From: Hespellia sp.
GTDB taxonomy: Bacteria > Bacillota > Clostridia > Lachnospirales > Lachnospiraceae
Direction of reading: 5' to 3'
Assembly (NCBI GenBank): GCA_028694105.1
Contig: JAQUUC010000001.1
Coordinates: 62,001-126,000 of the forward strand
Length of the DNA: 64,000 nt
Position 1 is the first letter of the stretch. Each line of letters opens with the position of its first letter. Both the position numbers and the translations under genes were made by a program. Shown here piece by piece: positions 1 to 7,875 of the stretch. The notes below the pieces were generated by a model. That model saw only the letters and a list, made by a program, of their open reading frames with translations. It made no database searches and was not told where the DNA came from.

Positions 1-2430
1 ATATTTCTCAATGGCACTATGCGCAATGATTCCAAGATCTACGTTCTGGAATTCGTAGACTTCCCGTTCCTGCAAATGTAATCCATAGGAGAGGAAATGT
101 GCATAAGCACAGGAAATGAATTTCTCCAGCCGTGTCACGCTGACCTTCGGCATCTCTCCATATAATTCCATTGCAGTCTTTTCGGTCAGATTTTCCCGCT
201 CTTTTTGACAGAATGCTGTCTTCACCATCTCTTCCACTCTGCCGCGCAGCTGCGGATGACTGTGATACCAGCGATACAGCTCCTTCCACTCTTCACCGAT
301 CCCCTTCTGTCTCTCCAAAAGTCCCCGGGTCAGATATTCCATACCGCCATCTGGTGTACTTTCGCGCTCTGCAAATGTAACTGCAGCTTCATCCACCACG
401 GAAATGCCGGGGAACAGCTTCCTCACCTCTCCGACCAGATAGGCAGGACGCACCGCCTTCTCATCGGAGCCGAGACGACTGTAAGACAGATACAGATGCT
501 CCGTCGGTTTCGTCATGCTGAGGTACAGGTAGAATTTCTGAATGTAAGCTTTTTCTTTTGGTCCCGGCGTCAGGCTCACCCCTTCCTCCAGCAGATGTTC
601 CCGGTCCCGTTCAGAAAGCAGCCCGCCTTTTCCGAGCTGTCCCGGAATCAGGGTATCATTTGCCCCGATTAAAAAGAGCGCCTTAATATCTTTTAATCTC
701 GTTCGCTCGATGTCCCCGATGACCACCTGATCCAGACTCGGCGGAATGACACCGACCTTTGCCTCCTCCAGTCCGGCATCTAAAAGCTCACAATATTCCG
801 CTAAAGAAATATATTCATTTCCTAATAAACTAACAAATTTATCAAACAAGTCAATTACAATGCGATATACCTGCGAATATTCTTTTGCAAGTGCCAGTTC
901 CCCTTCCTTCTGGAAACGCTCTTCCATCCGGGAAACCTTCTCCTGCATCTGTTCTTTCACCAGAAATTCGTACACTGCACCCGTCACGTCGCGCACGGTT
1001 TTCTTCCGCTGCTTCAATACAAATGCAAGCTCGTCAATCATTTCCACAAACCGAACACGGATTCCGTTCAGCTTCCCCAAGTCTTCCTCAGACATGCGTT
1101 TCGTTCTGCGAACCCAGACCGTCTGCCACTTCTTGTAACCGCGGATTCCGGTTGCGATGACATAATTCTCCAGCTCATCCATTTCCGCTCTGTCAAACGG
1201 TGTCAGTCCGGTACGCAGGAAGCGGAACACACTTTCATACGTATATCCCTGCTCCGCCATCGCGAGCAGACTGCGCACGTATTCCACAAAGGAATTGAGC
1301 AGCACGCTCTTCTTGTGATCCATAAAGACCGGAATATCGTAACGCTCGCATATCTTTTCCAGATGATTGGCATAGATATTCAGATCTCCGGTGATGACCG
1401 CAATCTCGCGATACCGGTATCCTTTTGTCCGCACCAGTTTACGGATTTCTCCCGCCACAAACTGCGCTTCCTCCTTTGGACTGGCGGCGCAGTGAATCTC
1501 AACCGCATTCTGCTTCCGGTCATATTTTCTGTTCGAATAGCGGAATAATTCAGATTCCAAAAAGGCCAGCGCCTCATTTGTCCGGAATCGGTACACCGGC
1601 TTGTCAAACAGCCGCACCGGTTCCTCAATGATCGTATGTGCTTCCTGCGCCACCCTGACCAGCGACGTTACCATCTGCTTGCTCAGTGCAAACATCTGAT
1701 AGGGATGCTGATATACAAACGGGTCCTCCGCCCCGTCTATGGTTACGGTAACGAGAATCTGATCACAGATTCCAAGCAGCCGCTGAATCAGCTTATTCTG
1801 GACCGGTGTGAATCCGGTAAAGCCATCCAGTGCAATCACACTGCCCTTTAGAATCCCGGACTGCTCCGCCACCTCGCAGAGTACATCCAGCAGCTCTTCC
1901 TTCGTGATGTACTTATCCTGAAGATATTTCATGAAGCCCTCGTAGACTACGCGGATATCCTGCAGCTTATAGGAAAGATACTGGTCCGGGTTCAGCTCCG
2001 ACAGAATCTCATCCACCTGCTCCACGCCGATATCATACTGTACGAACTCGGAAATGACAGACTTCACTTCACTGATATACCCCTGCTTCTTTAGGTTTCC
2101 CTTCAGCACGCGCAGATCATCCTCATAATCACCGGCAATCTTTCGAAGAATCAGATTCTTTCCCTCATCATCCAGAATCGTCCGGCTGCTGCCGCCGACC
2201 TCTTCAAAAATGCGGTGCGCAAGACGCCCGAAGCTTAAGACATCGATATTCATAATGCCATGGTTTGGATGCATGGTGACAAGATCTTTCTGCGTCTGCA
2301 TGGTAAACTGCTCCGGCACAATGACCAGATAATTCTTGTCGGGATTCTTCATGGAACTCTCTATGATGTTTTGATACAGATGGTACGATTTTCCGGAACC
2401 GGAATTGCCGAAAATGAATTGCAATGACAT
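1..2430 (-). CDS. addB: ATP-dependent helicase/deoxyribonuclease subunit B (AddB), partial
   Basis: This is the B subunit of the AddAB (RexAB-type) helicase-nuclease, which processes double-strand ends for RecA-dependent recombination. The reading frame is open from the ATG at 2430 to the window edge (810 codons). A Walker A motif, GNSGSGKS, lies at about residues 8-15, as in AddB proteins. The visible part ends shortly after the sequence FISCAYAHF (Cys at about residue 774), which matches the first cysteine of the AddB Fe-S cluster. The C-terminal nuclease domain and the other three cysteines lie outside the window. The start is chosen for its AGGAGG site six to seven bases upstream. That site lies inside a strong hairpin, listed separately. 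The upstream gene on the same strand is dapF. addA would be expected further downstream, outside the window. Identification is by motif and overall sequence pattern. Confidence 0.93.
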   Translation of the reverse strand, partial: MSLQFIFGNSGSGKSYHLYQNIIESSMKNPDKNYLVIVPEQFTMQTQKDLVTMHPNHGIMNIDVLSFGRLAHRIFEEVGGSSRTILDDEGKNLILRKIAGDYEDDLRVLKGNLKKQGYISEVKSVISEFVQYDIGVEQVDEILSELNPDQYLSYKLQDIRVVYEGFMKYLQDKYITKEELLDVLCEVAEQSGILKGSVIALDGFTGFTPVQNKLIQRLLGICDQILVTVTIDGAEDPFVYQHPYQMFALSKQMVTSLVRVAQEAHTIIEEPVRLFDKPVYRFRTNEALAFLESELFRYSNRKYDRKQNAVEIHCAASPKEEAQFVAGEIRKLVRTKGYRYREIAVITGDLNIYANHLEKICERYDIPVFMDHKKSVLLNSFVEYVRSLLAMAEQGYTYESVFRFLRTGLTPFDRAEMDELENYVIATGIRGYKKWQTVWVRRTKRMSEEDLGKLNGIRVRFVEMIDELAFVLKQRKKTVRDVTGAVYEFLVKEQMQEKVSRMEERFQKEGELALAKEYSQVYRIVIDLFDKFVSLLGNEYISLAEYCELLDAGLEEAKVGVIPPSLDQVVIGDIERTRLKDIKALFLIGANDTLIPGQLGKGGLLSERDREHLLEEGVSLTPGPKEKAYIQKFYLYLSMTKPTEHLYLSYSRLGSDEKAVRPAYLVGEVRKLFPGISVVDEAAVTFAERESTPDGGMEYLTRGLLERQKGIGEEWKELYRWYHSHPQLRGRVEEMVKTAFCQKERENLTEKTAMELYGEMPKVSVTRLEKFISCAYAHFLSYGLHLQEREVYEFQNVDLGIIAHSAIEKY

Positions 2431-2435
2431 AAAAA

Positions 2436-2482
2436 ATCCCTCCTAAATGTGATATTGCTATTCTACCACATTTAGGAGGGAT
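2436..2482 (-). terminator. Perfect 16-bp hairpin with U-run that contains the addB ribosome binding site
   Basis: The arms 2436-2451 and 2467-2482 are perfect inverted repeats (ATCCCTCCTAAATGTG and its complement) with a 15-nt loop. Read on the minus strand, the 3' arm is followed by a run of T, so it has the form of an intrinsic terminator for dapF. The 3' arm also contains AGGAGG, the addB ribosome binding site, so the folded RNA would hide it. Both roles are inferred from sequence. Confidence 0.75.
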
Positions 2483-2510
2483 TTGTAACCTCTGAGACTA
2501 TACCATGTAT

Positions 2511-3368
2511 TTACAATACGCGCAGTTTCTCAACAAATTCATTGCTCAGGCAGATTTTCGCCACATAGAAGACATCCCCTGTCATATATACTTCCCAGTC
2601 ATCCCGGATCTCCACCTGAAGCTCTCCTCCCGGCATATGAACAATCACTTTATTGTTCGTAAGACCAAGTTTATACGCAACACCTGCCGCCGCGCAGGCA
2701 CCGGTTCCGGATGCCAGCGTGTAGCCTGCACCACGCTCAAAAATCTCAATTGCTATGTTTTCCTGATCGATGACCTTCATAATCTGCGTGTTGATGCGGT
2801 TCGGAAAATATCTTGCCATCTCCGAATAATTTCCGATCTTGCACACCAGTGGTTCTGATATTTCTCTCATCGGAATGACACAGTGCGGATTTCCCACAGA
2901 CACGCAGGTTGCAGGATACAGGGTTCTGCCAAACACCATATCCTCATTGATCACTTCACGTCTCTCTCCGGTCACCGGAATATCATCACTCCAGAAGGAC
3001 AGTTTTCCCATCGATACACGAAGACGGCTTCCATCCTCATTCAGATATGCGATCTCAACATCTCCGCCATCCGTCTTCAGCGTAAATGTTTTCTTCTGTA
3101 CATAGCTTGCATCTTTTAAATATTTTGCAAAAATGCGGACACCATTTCCACTCTTCTCGGCGATACTTCCGTCCGGATTCCAGATGCGCACTGCCATGCT
3201 CTTTCCATCCATAACAGGCCCCTCCAGGATTCCGTCTGAACCGAGCCCCATGTTGCGGTTACAGATCATCTTTACATTCTCTGTGTTCAATTCCATCTCA
3301 TTCTGATTCGGATCATATACAACGTAATCATTTCCCAGTCCGTGATATCTTTCTAACGTAAGTTTCAT
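2511..3368 (-). CDS. dapF: Diaminopimelate epimerase family protein with both catalytic cysteines replaced by serine
   Basis: DapF interconverts LL- and meso-diaminopimelate for lysine and peptidoglycan synthesis, using two cysteines as acid and base. The family motifs are present in order: HGLGNDY (residues 9-15), GLGSDGI, NPDGS (64-68), SGNGVR, SVGNPHCV and ERGAGYTLASGTGACAA. Length (285 aa) is normal. The residue before GNG is Ser73 (AGT at 3150-3152) where the family has Cys. The residue before GTG is Ser220 (TCC at 2709-2711) where the family has the second Cys. It may therefore have altered chemistry or a different substrate, or it may be a weak epimerase. The start at 3368 has GGGAGG seven to eight bases upstream; an in-frame TTG at 3383 overlaps that site and is less likely. 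addB follows on the same strand. Confidence 0.85.
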   Translation of the reverse strand: MKLTLERYHGLGNDYVVYDPNQNEMELNTENVKMICNRNMGLGSDGILEGPVMDGKSMAVRIWNPDGSIAEKSGNGVRIFAKYLKDASYVQKKTFTLKTDGGDVEIAYLNEDGSRLRVSMGKLSFWSDDIPVTGERREVINEDMVFGRTLYPATCVSVGNPHCVIPMREISEPLVCKIGNYSEMARYFPNRINTQIMKVIDQENIAIEIFERGAGYTLASGTGACAAAGVAYKLGLTNNKVIVHMPGGELQVEIRDDWEVYMTGDVFYVAKICLSNEFVEKLRVL

Positions 3369-3471
3369 AGTGCTACCTCCCAATTGTCGGCATATGATTC
3401 CCTCGATGTGATGGACAGATGCCTTTCATTATGATAAATGTGCTCTTATGAAATAATCATACCAAGCATTT

Positions 3472-3532
3472 TTTGCAAATCATACATGAATAGTGCTTTC
3501 TATATTGCAAATAATGCTTTTTGTGTTATTCT
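3472..3532 (+). promoter_or_regulatory. Likely promoter and regulator half-sites upstream of the AraC gene
   Basis: TTGCAAAT occurs twice in direct orientation (3473-3480 and 3505-3512), 32 bp apart or about three helical turns. Each copy is followed by TGCTTT. This spacing suits AraC-type binding and could serve autoregulation. A weak promoter can be drawn: TTGCAA at 3505-3510, 16 bp, TATTCT at 3527-3532. The same region must also hold the dapF promoter. Confidence 0.4.
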
Positions 3533-3579
3533 ATTAATAGAACCGAAAAGTAACCGGCAGTCTGTGGAGGGCATCAGCC

Positions 3580-4419
3580 ATGAATAAATATGAGAAAAAG
3601 GGATATCTCAACAGTGATTTCCGGATTTTTCATCTGATCGACAACATCAAAAAAGAATACGAATACCATTACCATGAATTTCACAAGATTACCATCTTCA
3701 TCAGCGGAGAGGTTCAATATCTCATTGAGGGAAAGACCTATGAACTGCAGCCCTACGACATTGTTCTGGTCAACCGCAACGACATCCATAAGATTGAAGT
3801 CAATCCCGCCGTTCCTTACGAGCGAATCATCGTCTATATCTCCCCCGGGTTTATCGATGCCTATCAGACCGACGATTACGACCTCAGCTACTGTTTTCAG
3901 AAAGCAAGGGAAGAACATTCCAACGTGCTGCGCGTCCATTCTTTAGAGAAAAGCTCGCTCTTTAAGATCACCAACCGCATGGAGCGTTCCTTCTCCGACA
4001 CGGAATACGCAAGCTCCCTTTACCGGCAGTTATTATTCCTGGAGTTCATGATTCAGCTAAACCGCGCTGCCATCAAGAACCGGCTGGACTTCCTTGAGGA
4101 TGCTCTCTACAACAAAAAAGTGGTGGATATCATACATTATATTAACGACCATCTGGACACAGAACTGGATATCGATACACTCGCCGGAAAGTTCTATATC
4201 AGCCGCTATTACATGATGCGCCTTTTCAAATCTGAGACCGGATACACCATTAATAATTATATTACCTATAAACGGCTGATTCTCGCACGCGAACTGATTC
4301 TGCAGGGTACCCCCATCACTCAGGCATGCTTCGACAGCGGCTTTCAGAACTACTCCACCTTCTCCCGGGCGTACAAAGCTGAGTTTGGCGAGAATGCAAG
4401 AATGCTGTTAGCAAAGTAA
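3580..4419 (+). CDS. AraC family transcriptional regulator
   Basis: This 279-residue protein has the two-part layout of AraC regulators with a sugar- or metabolite-sensing cupin. The N-terminal half has the pattern YHYHEFHKITIFISG at about residues 27-41, then EGKTYELQPYDIVLVNRNDIHKI, typical of the cupin fold. The C-terminal about 100 residues form the double helix-turn-helix: DTLAGKFYISRYYMMRLFKSETG and the second element TPITQACFDSGFQNYSTFSRAYKAEFG. It should bind DNA and respond to an unknown ligand. It is transcribed divergently from dapF and converges on cstA. Direct repeats upstream may be its own operator. The target genes are unknown; cstA is a neighbour but no shared site was seen. 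Confidence 0.9.
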   Translation: MNKYEKKGYLNSDFRIFHLIDNIKKEYEYHYHEFHKITIFISGEVQYLIEGKTYELQPYDIVLVNRNDIHKIEVNPAVPYERIIVYISPGFIDAYQTDDYDLSYCFQKAREEHSNVLRVHSLEKSSLFKITNRMERSFSDTEYASSLYRQLLFLEFMIQLNRAAIKNRLDFLEDALYNKKVVDIIHYINDHLDTELDIDTLAGKFYISRYYMMRLFKSETGYTINNYITYKRLILARELILQGTPITQACFDSGFQNYSTFSRAYKAEFGENARMLLAK

Positions 4420-4422
4420 CAT

Positions 4423-4482
4423 AAAAAGAAAACGTAACTTCACCGGCACAGTGTCCGGAATGAAGTCACGTTTTCTTTTTTT
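4423..4482. terminator. Bidirectional intrinsic terminator between the AraC gene and cstA
   Basis: The arm AAAAAGAAAACGT (4423-4435) pairs with ACGTTTTCTTTTT (4468-4480), with further pairing of ACTTCA and TGAAGT inside. There are A/T runs on both sides, so it can end both convergent transcripts. Confidence 0.8.
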
Positions 4483-4505
4483 ATATTTGGTAATTCACTA
4501 AGCTC

Positions 4506-6245
4506 TTATTTAGCAGCCTTTGTTTTTGACTGACCAGCAAGTGTCTTCACACCATCAACAGCAAGAATAACTGCACAGATGATAAGGAGTACTGCAAGAA
4601 TCAATAATGCAACTGCCCAGCCAACTTCTGTTCCGGCTGAAAGCTGTGCAATCTTGCCTTTAATTGTAAGGCAAAGAGATGTAATTGTTACAACAAGCAT
4701 AAATGCCATTGGGAATAAGAACATCTTGTTGTTCTTTCCAACTTTTCCAAGCCATGTGGCAACTGCTAATAATCCAAGTGCTGCAAGCAGCTGGTTCGCT
4801 GCGCCGAATAATGGCCAGATTTTTGCATATCCTGTCATACCAAGTCCAATACCGAGGATAACGGTAATCAATGTTGCTACATATGGATTTGTTAATACTT
4901 TTTTGTATCCTACTGCATCCTTATGTGTCTGTCCTGGTTCCAGCCAAAATTCCTGGAACATGTAACGGGCAAGACGTGTCGCTGTATCTAAGGATGTCAG
5001 ACAGAATGCTGATACTGCTAAAATCAATAATGAGAAGATAACACTCTCTGTTCCTGCTAAAGCCGGAACGGAAGCTACCATCTTAGAGATACCTGTTGCA
5101 AATACCTGTGTAGGTACAACGGTCTCTCCTGCTGTGTATGATTTCCAGATGAAACCTACTGCACACAGAGAGATAATTGCAAGTGCACATTCGATTAACA
5201 TACCACCGTAAGCGATTGGCTGTGCATCTTTTTCGTTATCAAGCTGTTTTGCTGTTGTTCCAGAACCAACTAATGAATGGAATCCTGAGATAGCTCCGCA
5301 GGCGATTGTTACGAACAATGCAGGGAACATATATCCAAGTGAAACTCCGGTAGGCATCAGAGTATCTGTGAATCCTGTAAATGCAGGGATGTCTAATCCG
5401 CCCTGACCCATAATGGTTGCTCCGAGAATACCAATGACCGCAACGATCATCATTCCATAAAGTAAGAATGAGCTGAGGTAATCACGTGGCTGTAATAAAA
5501 TCCATACCGGTGTAACAGATGCGATCATGATATAGATACCAACAATGATCATCCATGTCTGATTGCTCAGGTATAATGGATGCCAGTTCAGTCCGATTGC
5601 CATACATGCAATAATTGCTACGACACCGATGATTGTAGATACACCAAGTGGTGCATTTCTACGGTATACCAGGAAACCGAATACAATCGCAATTACGATA
5701 AACAGAATCGAAATCATAGCTGTAGATGCATTTGCTGCACTCGCTGCTACATCAAGCGCACCACTCTCATCGAAAGTTGCCATAAATGTGTTTGCTACGA
5801 TAGATGCAAAAGCTGCTACTACAAGTAATAACGTAAGGTAACCAAAAATGATAAATAATTTCTTTGCCTTTGATCCCATTGTGTCTGCAATTACTTCGCC
5901 GATCGACTGTCCTTTATGACGAATTGATGCGAATAATGCGCCAAAGTCATGAACAGCTCCGAAGAAGATACCACCGATCAATACCCATAAAAGTACAGGT
6001 ACCCATCCAAATACTGCCGCCTGAATTGGTCCGTTGATTGGACCTGCTCCTGCGATTGATGAGAAATGATGACCTAAAAGTACCGGTGCTTTTGCCGGAC
6101 AATAATCCATCCCATCCTCTAATTCGTGTGCAGGTGTTGTCTTGCCGGGATTGACACCCCACTGTTTTGCAAGCCATCTGCCATAAGTAAGATATGCAAT
6201 CACAAGAATTGCGATACCAATAATTAATACTACTGCTGCGTTCAT
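4506..6245 (-). CDS. cstA: CstA/BtsT family peptide or pyruvate transporter
   Basis: This 579-residue integral membrane protein belongs to the carbon-starvation protein A family. The N-terminus carries the family pattern GRWLAKQWGV, DYCPAKAPVLLGHHFSSIAGAGPINGP and HDFGALFASIRHKGQSIGEV. About sixteen hydrophobic segments follow, with SGFHSLVGSGTTAKQLDNEKDAQPIAYGGML in the middle. Members import pyruvate or peptides when preferred carbon is scarce. It is about the short length found in Gram-positive CstA proteins, against about 700 in E. coli. A small gene (6308-6826) lies just upstream on the same strand, separated by a terminator-like hairpin that could limit read-through. The ATG at 6245 has a plausible AGGAGAG site. 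Confidence 0.93.
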   Translation of the reverse strand: MNAAVVLIIGIAILVIAYLTYGRWLAKQWGVNPGKTTPAHELEDGMDYCPAKAPVLLGHHFSSIAGAGPINGPIQAAVFGWVPVLLWVLIGGIFFGAVHDFGALFASIRHKGQSIGEVIADTMGSKAKKLFIIFGYLTLLLVVAAFASIVANTFMATFDESGALDVAASAANASTAMISILFIVIAIVFGFLVYRRNAPLGVSTIIGVVAIIACMAIGLNWHPLYLSNQTWMIIVGIYIMIASVTPVWILLQPRDYLSSFLLYGMMIVAVIGILGATIMGQGGLDIPAFTGFTDTLMPTGVSLGYMFPALFVTIACGAISGFHSLVGSGTTAKQLDNEKDAQPIAYGGMLIECALAIISLCAVGFIWKSYTAGETVVPTQVFATGISKMVASVPALAGTESVIFSLLILAVSAFCLTSLDTATRLARYMFQEFWLEPGQTHKDAVGYKKVLTNPYVATLITVILGIGLGMTGYAKIWPLFGAANQLLAALGLLAVATWLGKVGKNNKMFLFPMAFMLVVTITSLCLTIKGKIAQLSAGTEVGWAVALLILAVLLIICAVILAVDGVKTLAGQSKTKAAK

Positions 6246-6300
6246 AAAAATTCACTCTCCTTTTCCTTCTTTATGTACTGCACATGTAAAAAAATATGCC

Positions 6301-6322
6301 AAAAAGACTAAAAAGTCTTTTT
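6301..6322 (-). terminator. Terminator-like hairpin overlapping the stop codon upstream of cstA
   Basis: AAAAAGACT (6301-6309) and AGTCTTTTT (6314-6322) are perfect 9-bp arms around a 4-nt loop. On the minus strand the hairpin includes the last codons and the TAG stop of the upstream gene, and a T-rich stretch follows. It could act as a partial terminator between that gene and cstA. Confidence 0.55.
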
Positions 6323-6826
6323 ATAGCCCTTCACTAAATCTCTTGCCGCCGGATTGCCCAGCACTTTTTTATTCTTCATATCAAAGATCAAAATTCTTGC
6401 TTCGCTGTACCCTCGGATTCCAAGCTTATAATTCTTAAAGAATTTAAACTTCCGGACAGCCTTCTTTACTTCCTCCGATATGCCGTTCTCGGCGATAAAA
6501 ATCCCCGTGATATATGTATACATATGATCCTTTGGTGTGCATTTTTCTCCCTCACGCACCAGCTGTGGTTCTATGTATTCAATGATATGCTTGTGAAATC
6601 TGTTCAAATCCTCTTTTTCAAGCACATTCCTGTGCGCAAAAAAAGTATGCTCATAACAATCAGCTCTCCAAAGCTCCGCCTTCTTTATGAGGACGTATTT
6701 GGCACTGCTTACATTAAAACTCGCATACGCATCGTAAATATCCCCATTGATATCAATAGAACGTTCAATATCGAAAGCCGAACGATAAGACTCTATCAGC
6801 TTTTCTAAAAATTCCTGTCCCGTCAT
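6308..6826 (-). CDS. Conserved hypothetical protein paired with cstA
   Basis: I do not recognise this 172-residue soluble protein. It is rich in Lys, Arg, Tyr and Phe, has no signal peptide or membrane segment, and is predicted to be mixed alpha/beta. The middle reads like a compact enzyme or ligand-binding fold (KYVLIKKAELWRADCYEHTFF; HMYTYITGIFIAENGI), with a basic C-terminal part. It is 62 bp upstream of cstA on the same strand, so a role tied to carbon-starvation transport or its control is a reasonable guess, but only from position. The reading frame is intact and starts at an ATG at 6826. Its stop codon lies within a hairpin. Confidence 0.7.
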   Translation of the reverse strand: MTGQEFLEKLIESYRSAFDIERSIDINGDIYDAYASFNVSSAKYVLIKKAELWRADCYEHTFFAHRNVLEKEDLNRFHKHIIEYIEPQLVREGEKCTPKDHMYTYITGIFIAENGISEEVKKAVRKFKFFKNYKLGIRGYSEARILIFDMKNKKVLGNPAARDLVKGYKKTF

Positions 6827-6890
6827 AAAATTATGTTTCCTTCCGTGGTTTTGCTCTATTTATCCCATTGACGCTTCACTGTGATAAATT

Positions 6891-6929
6891 AAAAACCACT
6901 CCTTAAGTTTACACCCATGGAAGTGGTTT
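6891..6929 (-). terminator. Intrinsic terminator of the alarmone synthetase gene
   Basis: On the minus strand AAACCACTTCC pairs with GGAGTGGTTT with one bulge, and a TTTTTAATTT stretch follows. It lies about 45 bp beyond the stop codon at 6975. Confidence 0.6.
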
Positions 6930-6974
6930 GACAATACTTTTCTTTATAATTATTTTATAATTGACATTTTTTCT

Positions 6975-7736
6975 TTATTCTTTTTGGAGTGAACTCGGTT
7001 TTTTCTGCGCTGCCTCTTTGGAAATAGCTTCTCCGATTACGCGCCGCATCTGAGCCCCCTGTTCCAGTTCCTTCTGCTGGTTCTCTTCCTCCACACAGGC
7101 GAGAATCGCTTCATTCAGTGACAGCATCTTTTCATCAAGCGCAGACACCATCTCTGCACATTCCTGCAGATCGCGGCTGATATACTCCGGGGCATTTCCC
7201 TCGAATTTGTAATAAATCTTGTGCTCGAGACTTGCCCAGAAATCCATCGCAATTGTCCGAATCTGAATCTCAACCTTGGTATCTACTACGCTGTCAGACA
7301 AAAATATAGGTACCGAAACCAGCATATGATAACTCTTGTATCCGCTTTCTTTTGGATTCTTAATATAATCTTTGATCGATAATACTTTTAAATCACTCTG
7401 ATTTCCAATCATCTCTGCCAGCCGGTAAATATCAGATGTAAATGAGCAGATTAATCTCACGCCTGCGATATCATTGATATATTTTACCATGTTCTCGATG
7501 GATGTCTCGTATCCGTATCGCTTCAGCTTCTTAACAATGCTCTCCGGTGTCTTGATTCTTGTTTTGATATGTTCAATTGGATTGTATCTGTGAACATGCT
7601 GAAACTCATCATTCAGAATGTCCAGTTTTGTTCCTACTTCTTTCAATGCAGCATTGTATAAGAAAATGACGGTCTTCCAGCTATCAACATCTTCATAATT
7701 CTTAATGGCATCCTGCATTCTCACTTCTTCTCCCAT
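6975..7736 (-). CDS. Small alarmone synthetase, RelA/SpoT synthetase-domain GTP pyrophosphokinase (YjbM/RelQ type)
   Basis: This protein makes (p)ppGpp from ATP and GTP/GDP in the stringent response. It has a synthetase domain but no HD hydrolase, ACT or TGS domain. Recognisable pieces in order are RIKTPESIVKKLKRYGY, INDIAGVRLICSF, NPKESGYKSYHMLVSV and VEIQIRTIAMDFWASLEHKIYYK, all standard for the family. At 253 aa it is slightly longer than typical RelQ. The start at 7736 is preferred because AGGAAGG lies eight bases upstream. The frame also runs back to 7802, but a promoter -10 box sits at 7811-7816, only about 10 bp beyond, leaving no leader. A second in-frame ATG six codons further in is possible. 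Confidence 0.9.
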   Translation of the reverse strand: MGEEVRMQDAIKNYEDVDSWKTVIFLYNAALKEVGTKLDILNDEFQHVHRYNPIEHIKTRIKTPESIVKKLKRYGYETSIENMVKYINDIAGVRLICSFTSDIYRLAEMIGNQSDLKVLSIKDYIKNPKESGYKSYHMLVSVPIFLSDSVVDTKVEIQIRTIAMDFWASLEHKIYYKFEGNAPEYISRDLQECAEMVSALDEKMLSLNEAILACVEEENQQKELEQGAQMRRVIGEAISKEAAQKKPSSLQKE

Positions 7737-7810
7737 GCGGTCAACCTTCCTTTTAGTCAATCTGATGAAAACACTAAATATAGTCCTTGCGCCTTCACCC
7801 ACATACTAAT

Positions 7811-7839
7811 ATTATACCATACTTAGCGGTACATGTCAT
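7811..7839 (-). promoter_or_regulatory. Sigma-A-type promoter for the alarmone synthetase gene
   Basis: On the minus strand ATGACA (7834-7839), a 17-bp spacer, then TATAAT (7811-7816). The -10 is a full consensus and the spacing is ideal. Confidence 0.65.
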
Positions 7840-7875
7840 GGAATTCATAGGATTTAGAGGGCTGCATTTGGGCTG

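Noticed and set aside
205..672. Plus-strand open frame opposite addB
   Set aside because: It lies fully within the addB coding frame on the other strand and has no ribosome binding site or family features.
3369..3383. TTG start adding five residues to DapF
   Set aside because: Those codons overlap the GGGAGG ribosome binding site that serves the ATG at 3368.
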